DNA of 64,000 nt. Origin: Chrysophaeum taylorii (Eukaryota > Sar > Pelagophyceae > Pelagomonadales > Pelagomonadaceae). The DNA lies in the NCBI GenBank assembly GCA_029834535.1, contig JAQMWT010000005.1:558001-622000 (forward strand), written 5' to 3'. Positions 29,566 to 39,668 of the stretch are shown here, piece after piece. Made by a program: the position numbers and the translations under genes. Every line of letters begins with the position of its first letter. Within the stretch, counting starts at the first letter, position 1. The notes beneath the pieces were generated by a model. That model did no database searches, was not told where the DNA came from, and saw only the letters and a list, made by a program, of their open reading frames with translations.

Positions 29566-32500
29566 CCCACCTCGCCTATACCTATTTTTATATCCAAGCA
29601 GTAGCCGCCTTTTCCTCCTTCTATATCACTGACGACGACGACGACGACGACACCGTGTTTCCTTTGTCGATTTCCTCTTAATAATTTGCCCGACTTATGA
29701 TCATCGCCAAGCACGACCGTCATTAACAACAAGAAAGTAAGAGTAGCAGCAGATTTTTTTGTCAGGAGGATGGTGCCGCGTCCGCGCGCGGACGTCGTCG
29801 GCGGCGGCGATCATGTGGCGCATCTTGGGCCGATCTTTGGTGCTCTGTCCACAAAAAAAACTTGCTCGAGCACGCTGACGTCGTGGCAGGCACACCGCCA
29901 GAGAGTCAGTCCAAGCTGGTTTGAGAATTGATGATCCCGTAGTTATACCTAACAAATAGCGTCATAAAGACAGGTCGTAGACGACAGCGGCATCAATTAT
30001 ACGAATTCGATACGATGGAGACGCTGCCCCGTCAGAAAATGAGTAAGCAGTGAAGCACGGTTCGGATCCTTCGCGAGATGACAGAATCGACGGCGACATT
30101 GAAGACTAGTGACTTCGCACGCTAGTGCGCATCGATGCTCGCCACTCATAGCCCAGCGTGTGCCGCGTCGAGCTTGGCCCCGACGGTCGGTACTCGGCTT
30201 CGATTACGACGCGGCGGTACTTGTTTCACCGAGAATATTATAATATTCTTTTCGATCAGCGCATTTCACACGTAGTAGTCATCACCGAGCGCCCGACGAC
30301 GGTCGCGCACACCGCCATCTTGGCGTTTTTTTTTGGTGTTACAACGAGCACAGCCCCAGTGCCATCGTTCGTGGTCGATTTTGTCGATGTAGACCAAGCT
30401 GATCGCAGTAGCGGCCAGATGCTTTTTTGCACCGCTTCCGCGGGGTGCCCAGGCCTGGCTTGCGCTGCTGTACACTCCACGTTGTTGCCAAGCGTCCGCC
30501 ATCGGCTATGGCGAACGTTTCCTTTATCAAGACGCCGTCTCGTCGCATTCATGGTCGCACGACTTCTTCATGCGCCTTGGCGGTTATCTTCTTGTCCACG
30601 AAGCACGGTTCTTTTCGCTTCATCAGGGATGATTGCGATGGCATTACCCTATCCTCCTCGAGGCCTGAGTTCTTGAATGTGGGTGGGGTCAACTTCGAGC
30701 TGCTCCTTGAGTGATTCTATTTCCTCGAGCGCCTCGGTGAGCGGAAGCGTAGTTCCTCCCTCTTGAAGAAGTCTTGGTCGACGACCGGTCCCGCTGAACC
30801 TGTGTCTAACTTTCCCGATCGCGTGTGCGCGCGGCGTCGCGCTGTCGCCTGACCTTCTCTGGCAGCAACAGACGGCATTGACCTACAGGGAGATGTCGCG
30901 CTTACGGAGCCGCGCTGCCAACGTCTCGGATTTTCTCGTTCTGGTGCTTTGCGCGACCAGCTTGGCATCTCGCCTGGCGGCGTGTGTATTCATCAACGGC
31001 TTGAATGTTGGCATGGGCGAGGGTGCGAGCTCGAGACGTCCATATTTTTAGGCTGCATTGTAAGCCTTGGGCCTAGCGTCAAGCTAAGATTTCTCGTCCA
31101 GCATTCAACAGACAAACGCGCGATCACAATGGCGGCAGTGTCCGTGTCGAGCGAGACCACGCCGCCGTAAGAACGAGGGTTCGCCGCCGATTTTGTCGGC
31201 GAAGGGAGAAGAACAGACCTCGACAGTCCCAGCACCAACGTGATATGCTTGAAAGGTGCGCGTCACGCCAACTTTTGGCTCCATCCTCAACTAAGAGATC
31301 ATCTGATGAATTTAAGGGCCGGGTCAATAAAGTTTCGAAGCACGGCGACCTCGTCGACGGTGCGCGATCATATCCGAGAACCGACGTCAGCTTGTGGCTC
31401 GGCATCCTTGACGGCCTTTGGACGGCAAACCGTGGGCCAACGAGATTGAGCATTTGCGAGCAGGTTCTTGCGCATGCGAACGACGCCACACCCCCCCGGC
31501 TTACGTCAAAGATCTCGAAAGTGTACAACTGCGTTCAAAACATAGTTCACGAAGGCAACAGACCCGCATTTCCCGTCTCCAGCTTCCTTAGAGGATGAAT
31601 CCGCAGGATCCGTCGGCTTCGTCTTCATTTGGCGGGCTGGTGTCATCGAACATCAACTCAACGGATCCAACCTCCCATTGTGGAGATTTGTGAGTGAGTG
31701 TGTCGATGATCCTAGGTTCGTCGCGCCGACGACGAAGGAGGAAGTGGCTCGAAAGTCAAACCGGACGCGGATCTCTGCGGGGGGGGTTTCCCAGGCTCGG
31801 ATGCGCGAGGTTGGAGTCGCCGGTTGGTTCGACGACGCGATTAGGATCTGCCTTCCCGAATCGTGCGACCTTATCGCTCGATGTGATGAAAAAGATTTTG
31901 ACCAGTGTCGGCACGCAATCCGGTAGACTGGTTCGTCGTTCGATTGGCGTGCGATGTGCCGCAGCGCGAAGCGGGAGTAGCCCGCCGCCTTCAGATGCAA
32001 AAAGAATTGCGCCGCGTGTGGCACTCCCGCGACGGTGGATCGTTCAACGATACGTGCAACCCGATACAAAAAACCACTCGATACCAAAAACTCACGGATT
32101 CCGAGCACGAGGTCAGTCCCAAGGAGGCCGGCATCTTGAAGGCGCCATCGGTGTCGCGGAAGAAGGACATCTCTCGCAGCCGCATCGCCGACGGCCACGG
32201 TTTGGTCGTGCAGTGAGGCGTCCTAGAGGTGCGCACAGAACAAGAGACTGCTCGGGCCACGGTGGAACAAGAGAAACTACAGCGCGCGGCGCGCCGGAAC
32301 CAGAAGTGGGCGGAGAAGGACGCGGCGCTGACGGAGGCCTTTGCTCGTCGCGGCGGTAGCTGCGTCTGCGAGGACCTGCCGGAAGTTGTCACCACGTGCG
32401 AGGCGAGCGGCCTCGAGATGTGCTAGTTTTGCGGCGACATCAAGGTGCGGGCCTGTTCGAAGAGAAAATGTAAAAGGAGCGCGATGCTCTTTATGCCGCT

Positions 32501-32976
32501 GCGGCTGCTGGTGGTGGCGACAACAACGACGACGGTGACGACTGCGACGGCGCCGACTAGCCCGACCACGCCCTCCACCCCGTCGTTGCGACCCCCCACA
32601 GCCCCGGTAGACCCACATCGACCTAGTGAACGTGCCCCTTCGCTTTGGCTGCTGTTCTGTCCGAGTAGAACGAGACTAGATAGCACCTAAGCCCCCGGGT
32701 GTTTTTCGGTATCGCAGACCTTTTGACGCCGAGCCTTGACCCGCCGAGCATCGTCCGTCCACCCGGGCGTATTTCGTGGCCTGGGCCGGAAAGTGGAACC
32801 CATGTTTCGTCGTGTCGGCGGTTCTGTTGTGACAAAAAAGTGCTATGGGGTTGCCTGTCGTTCTTAACGGTCAACCTGGACCCTTCTGAACAATAAGGGG
32901 GGCGGGCACCCGAGGATATACCTGTAATAATGGAAAGAATTCAAGCTCCGCTGGCTCATCATCATTGAGGAGAGAC
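29566..32976. other. Gene-poor region with degenerate coding fragments
   Basis: About 3.4 kb with no convincing gene. Minus-strand short frames between 31530 and 30256 and plus-strand frames at 31905-32426 contain peptide-like stretches with local helical or Cys/His character (for example DKIDHERWHWGCARCN on the minus strand near 30400, and a CVCEDL...CGDIK Cys pattern on the plus strand near 32365-32440), but each ends at stops or shifts frame. This pattern suggests decayed transposase or virus-like coding DNA, not active genes. A (GAC)n tract is at about 29632-29651 and (GAC/ACG)n-like runs near 32517-32550. Confidence 0.45.
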
Positions 32977-33741
32977 ATGAGTTCTCGAGGGCACGAAAGA
33001 AGGCGGGACATCGCTATTGAGGTGTTCCCGCCGCCGCCGTGCGAAGAGCCAACCTCGCCGGTGAGCTGCACGAGCTGCGTCGCGTTTCCCGACAGGAAGT
33101 CGGTGAACGCGACGTGTTCGGGATACTTGTGTGCCGGGTCGAGCGTCGACGAGAGCGAACGGCTGCGCGATTACGAACGCGAGCTCGATTTCGAGGACAT
33201 CGACCATCCGGACATGCTGTCGCGTCCGCTTGATTGGCGCGTCGAACTCGCGTGCCGCGGCGGGACCTGGGGTAGCACGCCCGTGCCGCTGCGGTGCGAG
33301 TCGTGTCAGGTCAACTTCTCGTCGCGCGCCATGCACGAGCGACACATCTTGTCGCCGCGGCATGTCGAACGGACGCTCTTCTTCGCGGAGGCTACGCCGG
33401 GACTTCCCTCCGTCAACATCGACTACCACAACCGCCGCCGCTGGCGCAACGTCCGCATACCTTCGCGCCGCCACCGGAGCGCCGGTCCCTGCGTGACCCC
33501 CCGCGATCTGTATCCCGACGCTTTGGATCTCGCCAAGACCCCTTCTAAGGTCCACCACCCCCGTCTCTCCTCCACCTCGCGCCGCGCGAGTCCCGCGGCC
33601 GACACGCCAAAGCTGGGACTCCTCGTAGAGACCGACGACTTCAGCACCCTTCCTGAAGAAGGAGGAGGATTGCGCGGTGGGCGCCACCTCGACCCTTTTC
33701 TTCTTACTCCCGCAGGATACCTACCCCCAATAGTAAAGTGA
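32977..33741 (+). CDS. Protein with one matrin/JAZ-type C2H2 zinc finger
   Basis: 254 residues from the first in-frame ATG. The centre has LRCESCQVNFSSRAMHERH followed by ILSPRH: C-x2-C-x12-H-x5-H, the spacing of matrin/U1-type fingers that bind double-stranded or structured RNA. Upstream, a Cys-x2-Cys pair (VSCTSCVAF) and another Cys-rich turn could form a second, incomplete site. The flanks are Pro/Ser/Arg-rich and disordered, ending PAGYLPPIVK. No other domain recognised. Likely nuclear or RNA-associated by family knowledge, but the target cannot be inferred. Confidence 0.7.
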   Translation: MSSRGHERRRDIAIEVFPPPPCEEPTSPVSCTSCVAFPDRKSVNATCSGYLCAGSSVDESERLRDYERELDFEDIDHPDMLSRPLDWRVELACRGGTWGSTPVPLRCESCQVNFSSRAMHERHILSPRHVERTLFFAEATPGLPSVNIDYHNRRRWRNVRIPSRRHRSAGPCVTPRDLYPDALDLAKTPSKVHHPRLSSTSRRASPAADTPKLGLLVETDDFSTLPEEGGGLRGGRHLDPFLLTPAGYLPPIVK

Positions 33742-33984
33742 ATGACGATACAGTCGGCACGAAAAAAGTGGTGGTGGTAGACGTATAAGAGTCTTCTCCG
33801 AGTCTTCTTCTCGAGTCTCGACAGACGCCCGTCGTGTTTTGGGTTTCCCGTCGTCGTTGCAACAGTAATAATAATAAGAAAGTGTGGCAATCATCATCAT
33901 CATCATATTATTGAAGTGGAGACTTCTTTCAAGAAATGTATCCGACAAAATGGCGCATTCCCTTCTTCTTCACAAAGCGAAAGA

Positions 33985-36949
33985 ATGTTCCACGCTCCTT
34001 CTTCTAAATGCAACGTCGCATTGAAACACTCGGTCGGACGCATGAGGCAGAAGAAGCTGCGGGAGTGCTCGGAAGCTTTGGAGCGCGCGATCGCTTTGTC
34101 GTTCGTGAGGCTCGCACGCGTCATCAGCCGACATCCCGCGCGGACGATCGGGGTGTGCCTGACTGTCGTCGCGATATGTTCGACCGGGTGGTCGCAGTTC
34201 AGCGACGAGGACGACCCGCAGAAGCTGTTCGTGCCCCAGGATACGCGTGCGATCCGGGACCGGGACTACGTCGAAGATCGGTTCGACGACCAGAACGCGG
34301 CTTCCCAGGTGTTTTTGAATCGGGAAGGTGACGGGTCCAACATCCTAACGCGGGAAGCTCTTCTCGAGGTGATGGATCTGCACGAGACGGTCGCGCGCAT
34401 CGACAGCGAAGAGTCGACCCGCGGGTACGACGAGCGGAGTTGCGCGTTTGCGTACTGGAGTAGCGAGCCCGAATGTCAGAAGGAGTCGATCCTCGCGTTC
34501 TGGGACTACAACCGGACGTCGCTCGCGGGCGACGAAGACGTTCTGGCGACGATTAACGCCAAAGTCGACACCGAAAACGACTGCTGCTCGCCGACAACGC
34601 GGACGCTCGACATGGACCGTTACGCGGCCAAAATTCGCGTCGACGCGGCCGGCCAGATCACGAGCGCGGGCGGGCTGCGTATCGCCTACTACCTGCGGCA
34701 GAAGCTGCACCGTAAGACGCGTCAAGACCCGCACGCGTTCCGGCTCGAACGGAAGTTCGACGCCAAGACGCGGCGCCTGAATTTGCCGTCGTTCGAGCGG
34801 GCACTTCCTCTGACCTCGGCGGGCGTCGCCGACAACGTCCAAGCTGCGCTCGACTACGATCGTCTGTTCGTGACGCTCGCTTTCGTGACGATCACGACGT
34901 ACTCGTTTCTCGCGCTCGCGAGTCGTCGTTCGTCGTCGCGCGGCTTGCTCGGTCTCCTGGCGACCGCGACGGTCGGGTTCGCCGTGGCCGCCGCGTTCGG
35001 GTTGTGCTTCGCCTTTGGCGTCCAGTTCACGCCCATAACCAGCGTCTCGGCCTTCTTGGTGCTCGGGATCGGTCTCGACGACGCGTTCGTCGTAGTCGGC
35101 GCCGACGATCTGGCGTCGTTCGCTCGCGACGCCGCGATGATCGCGCGCGGCGTCACGAGCCTCGAGGCCGCTACCACAAAGAGGGTGTGCATGGCGCTCG
35201 CGGTCGCCGGGCCCTCGATCTTCACGACCTCGATAACCGACGCGGCCGCTTTTTTCGCGGGATCGTATACCCGCATCCCCGCCATTTCGAGCTTCTGCTT
35301 GTTCTGCGCGACGTGCGTCATCGTCGACTTCGCGCTCCAGATCACACTCTTCGTGGCTTTCTTTGTCTACGACACGCGCCGCAAGCTTCGACGCCACGCG
35401 CTTCAGCTCGCCGGAAAGGTCGGCTCTCCCGACGACCGCGAACCCTCCGCCGCTCGCGCGTCCGTCAAGCCCGACGACGACGACGACGACGACGACGACA
35501 AAACCGCCTCGAAAGAAGAGGACGAAACCGAGAATGATGATGCCGCGGCGCCGACGACCAGCGAGGACCTGATGGCGCTCGTGTCCCGGCGAAAGCTCGA
35601 GGTCGAAGCGAGTCGCCCCAAGACGTGGTTTGGACGCGTCTACGCGGCGCGGGTTCTCTCGCCCGCCGGCGCGGCGCTCGTTTTCGTCGGCACGACCGTG
35701 CTGATCATTTTCGGGGCGATCGGGTGCGCGAACTTCGACATGCACTTCGAGTACGAGTGGCTCTACGGGCGGGGCCTCGAGAACAATTACGTCCCAAAGG
35801 CGACCGACTTCCAGAAGAAGTGGTTCAAAAATTTTGGCGCCGGCGAAGACAGTAGCACGAATTTTGGAATTTACACCAAGCGGGGCGACTACTTTGTCCA
35901 CGGCGATGAAATGCGAGCCCTCATCGACAACACCGAAGCGCTCTCCTTCGTCGTGAAAGGGAGCCTCGCGTCCAACTGGTACGACGCGCACCAAGCGTGG
36001 GCCGTCAACGTGACGACGAGCCGAGAGTACGTCGCGTCCGTCAAGGCCTTTCTCGAGACCGACCAAGGCCGTGCTTACGCGGGAAAGATTGTCTTTGCGG
36101 ACGACGACGACGGAACCATCGCCGCGACCGAGATCGACTCGCGGTGGAAAGACCTCGGAACGTCAAAAGCGATCACGAGCATGCGAGACATGCGTCGCGC
36201 CGTCAAGCGCGCCGCCCCCTCGTTCGATACGATCGCCTTCTCGCCTACTTTTGTCTGGCTCGAAGGCCTCCGAATCATCACGCGCGAAACCGTCCGAAGC
36301 TTGGCGATCGCTTGCGCCGTCGTCGTCGCCGTCCTCGTCGCCTTGCTCGGCGACGTCGCCGTCGCTGCCCTCGTGAGTGCCTACGTCTGTACCATCTGTC
36401 TCTGCACTATTTCCAGCATATACTGGTACGGAGACCACATTAACTTCCTGAGCGCGTTCTTCATCATCATCGCCGCCGGCCTCGCGACCGACGCGCCCGC
36501 TCACGTCGCTCACGCGTACATCCACGCGCCCCCATCCCTCGTTACGGGAAAGGAGCGCGCCGCCTACGCCCTCGACGAGCTCGGCCTCTCGGTCTTTCGA
36601 GGCGTTACCTCGACCTTGGTCGGCATCGTCGTCATGGCGGGCACAAAGACCTACGTTTTCCAGACCTTTTTCTGGTGCGCGCGTCTCAAAGGATTTGTCG
36701 GTTTGTCACTTTTTCGTCCTCCTCCTCAGGTACTTGACGACGATTATGGTCTTGGGTCTCTGGTTCGGCCTCGCCGTCGCGCCGGTCTCTCTGGCTGTGC
36801 TCGGTCCACTCCTTGTCTCGCCCCCCGCCGCACCCCCCTCGGCGGCCGCCGCCGCCCCGGTCGCTCCAGACGTCTTTGAGACCGAGATGCGATCTGCCTC
36901 CGACGACGACGGCGCCGCCGCTCTGGCGGGCCGAGCCGACAACATCTAA
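33985..36949 (+). CDS. Patched/NPC1-like RND-superfamily membrane protein
   Basis: Two exons (33985-36674, 36730-36949) with a 55-bp GT-AG intron; 969 residues. Architecture: TM1 (RTIGVCLTVVAICSTG), a large luminal/extracellular domain with paired Cys, a five-helix sterol-sensing-like block (SAFLVLGIGLDDAFVVVGAD, with the RND GxGxDD motif), an acidic cytosolic loop containing nine consecutive Asp, then a second TM-luminal-TM repeat. In the second repeat the equivalent motif is weakened to AAGLATDAPAH. The intron is needed to restore FFWYLTTIMVLGLWFGLA, the last TM. Family members (Patched, NPC1, Dispatched, PTCHD) move sterols or lipidated ligands using an ion gradient. Start is the first ATG; a second at 34042 is equally possible. 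Confidence 0.85.
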
Positions 36950-37602
36950 TCTAATCAAGGACGAGCCCACTCGTTCTGATGATGATGATGATGATGATGA
37001 CTGCAGACGTCCTCCCTCACGAGTACACGCACAACCAACCAAGTAATTTGAAGGACGGCGAGGAGGAGGAGGAGGAGGAGGAGGAGGATGTCGCTCCTCT
37101 TCTCGACGAACGAACCAACACTTAATAATAATGTTAATGTTGTTGTTGTTTTGTCCTGGCGTGGGCTTTTCTTTTTTCGTGCAGTGCACTCGCAGCATCG
37201 CACCCTGGCTGTCCAAATCACATTCCTTCCACCACAGTTTTGGCTGCCATTTTTTTGAGTGGTCTTTCACTTCGTTTATAAACACGGCTGCTTCGCGCGC
37301 GAACCAACGCCTTAGAATATCCATATGTTTATTTATTAATACCCCCCCCCGACGGCGCGCACGAGACCTGTTGCATAGCCGCCCCTGTGTACAAAACTGC
37401 TGCTATACAGTATTAATGGTGCTCGCCTATCGCGCGTGGCGCTCGCTCACTAAAAGAACACCAAATTGGAAAATGTTCAAAGGCGGGCCATCCTTCGATA
37501 CGCAGGCACGCCGCGACAGACAGACAGACAGACAGGCAGGCAGACACCGCGCTGTCTGTCCGTCCCCCCCCCAGGTTGAGACGTTGAGGTGGAAGCGAAT
37601 GG
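36950..37602. other. Intergenic between RND-like and glycosyltransferase genes
   Basis: Convergent 3' region. Contains (GAT)n near 36976-36997, (GAG)n near 37060-37087, (GTT)n near 37136-37150, a C run at 37345 and a (GACA)n/(GCAG)n tract near 37515-37545. No gene. Confidence 0.45.
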
Positions 37603-39339
37603 TCAACGCCCAAGCGAGTGCCGGCCGCCCGCCGGTCGGTGGCTTTTTGGTGGGGTGTCTTTTTCTTGCCGTCGATCTCGTTCTCGTCGCATGAAACGCT
37701 TCATGCGGCGACTCTTCCGGCCCAACTGGCGACTCGTAACGTTGTCTCGGTAGCCGTGCGCGTAGCGGCTGAGGGCGACCTACGACGACGCAGCCAGCGT
37801 GTGAAAAGAAAGGAGGGACGCTCACCGCGTGCTCGAAGAGTTCGTCGTCCCAGCCGGCGTGCTGCTTGACGCGGAGACGTTCGACGTAGTCGACGAGAAC
37901 CCCGCATTTTGCGCCGTAGACGTGGTCGTTGCTCGGGTAGGTCGCAGCGCCGCGCCATCGACAGGGTCTGAGGGCGGTGGCGCGGTCGCAGTCGGCAGCG
38001 TGCGATCGAGGGACGTAAACGAGGGGTCGGTCAAACCAGGCGGCGGCGAGGGTCGAGTAGGTCGATCCCCAGGAGCCGAGGATGACGTCTGCCGAGGCGA
38101 GCGTGAGTTGTTCGGCGAGGGAGGCGATGTTGCCCTCCTTGGACCAGAGGCGCAAGCGATCGACCCTCTTGTTGCCGCGGGGCATGTACTCGTCGGCGAG
38201 GTAACGCGGCAGAAGCATCTTGGGCCTGCGCGCGTAGTTATCGGCGAATGCCTCGTAGACGTGGCGGTCGTCCGAGGCGACGAAGATGTGGTGGAGGGTG
38301 TTGAGCTTGAGGGTCTCGTCGACGGCCGAAAACCACTCGGCGAGGCTCGCGCGCGGCCAGCGCGGATCGAAGTCGCCGTGCCTGACGTGAATGCCGAGCG
38401 TTTTCCGCGGGAGCCACCGCACCCGGTTCAAGACGTGCTGGGAGGGTGGGAGGAGCGCGAAGACGCAGGTTCCGTTGAGCGGGGTGATGGGGGACCAGAG
38501 GCTGAGGCCCATCTTGAGGGCGCGGCGGGGCGAACTACTCGCGGCCCGAGAACACGACCGGAGACCCTCGAAGCCGCGGAAGAAGGCCGAACAGCCCTCG
38601 CGCGCGACGTCGGGGAGGTTGGGCCTTCGTTTCCCGCCCGCGACCGACTGGATGAGGTCCGTCTCGTTGCACGCGGGTAATGATCCGCGGACGTATTCGT
38701 CGAGGGCCAACCCGGGCCTCTTTCCCGCGAACCCGCCGCCGTTCGAGTACGCGCGGAGAACCAAACCCGCTGCGTCTGGAGAGTAGGGCGCCGGCGACTC
38801 GAGTCTCTCGTGCCAGCCCGCGAGCAGTTGGCGGTAGTACGCGTCGCATCGATTCGGAGTGAAGCTCGCCGCTCGCCTGGGGCTCGGGTCGTCGTCCAAA
38901 AACAGAAATTTCTCACCGCGACGGCCGGTGCGCGATCTGCATGCCCCCCGCGAACCGCCTCACCTGGTAGTGGTTTTGACGTAATCTTATTTATGCGGGC
39001 GAACGCACGTCGAGAAGCGAACTGATGGGCGCGTTGATGAACTTCGAGTCGTCGAGCCGCCAGTCGACCAGGACCTGCGCGCTTTAGAGTCTCGCGCTCG
39101 GTCGTTAGAAGAAGAACAAGGCGCCGCCGTGCGGACGCGAGAGTCCAGCTCCAAGCCTGCGCGAGACCAGTAGTCAATGAATGCCGTCAGCGAGGGAAGC
39201 GCACCTAACAACATCACCGAGACGATCGCGAGGATACCTGAGGATACGACACGTCACCGCTGCGACACAATAATACAAACGCGCGGTTCGAGAGTCCGTG
39301 AAGCGGATGCACCTCGAGCTGGCCGAACTCGGACAACAT
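37603..39339 (-). CDS. Fucosyltransferase-like glycosyltransferase, six exons
   Basis: Inferred exons, 5' to 3': 39339-39285, 39204-39137, 39074-39009, 38963-38917, 38876-37826, 37779-37603; introns 80, 62, 45, 40 and 46 bp. All phases agree and give 487 residues. The N-terminal LEVHPLHGLSNR joined to ALPSLTAF matches the nucleotide-sugar loop (GLGNRL) of fucosyltransferase-type GT-B enzymes, followed by VLVDWRLDDSKFINAPIS. The catalytic-type motif LGIHVRHGDFD and the sugar-nucleotide segment ADVILGSWGSTYSTLA are clear. Probable transfer of fucose or a related sugar in the Golgi; donor and acceptor are not proven. The first intron appears to use a GC donor (AACC|GCGCGT). The small N-terminal exons are my reconstruction; a Golgi anchor upstream may be missing. 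Confidence 0.75.
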
Positions 39340-39357
39340 GACGCGCTCCTAGTAGTT

Positions 39358-39388
<31 letters not shown>

Positions 39389-39668
39389 GTGTGGTGTACT
39401 TTATTTGTATAGAATGAATATAAAGAAGGCCCCACCATCATAAAATCCTCTCAAAATAAACGGAAACTTCTGCTATCCGGTAGATCCAGGATTACTGAAA
39501 TACTAGCTAGCAGCAGAGAGGCGACGACGACTCGCGAAAAATACGAAACAATCATCAAAACATGTCGCTGCAGCAGAGGGCGGAGGGACGGATGATTACC
39601 GAGTAGAGAGAAGAAGAAGAAGAAGAAGAATAGTGTCGTCGCAGTAAGAAGACCTGAGCGTGTGGAGG
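39340..39668. other. Divergent promoter region with microsatellites
   Basis: Separates the glycosyltransferase start from the dynamin start. Includes a (CCG)n tract at about 39359-39385 and an (AAG)n tract at about 39608-39630. Confidence 0.5.

Noticed and set aside
30158-30676. 172-codon plus-strand frame as a gene
   Set aside because: No family-like features, lies in degenerate DNA and is overlapped by equally weak minus frames.
33916-33984. GTG-initiated extension of the RND-like protein
   Set aside because: Eukaryotic nuclear genes start at ATG almost without exception; first ATG is 33985.
34345-36066. 573-codon minus-strand frame opposite the RND-like gene
   Set aside because: Composition artefact (Arg/Glu/Gly/Val rich); the plus strand has matched TM repeats and the GxGxDD motif.
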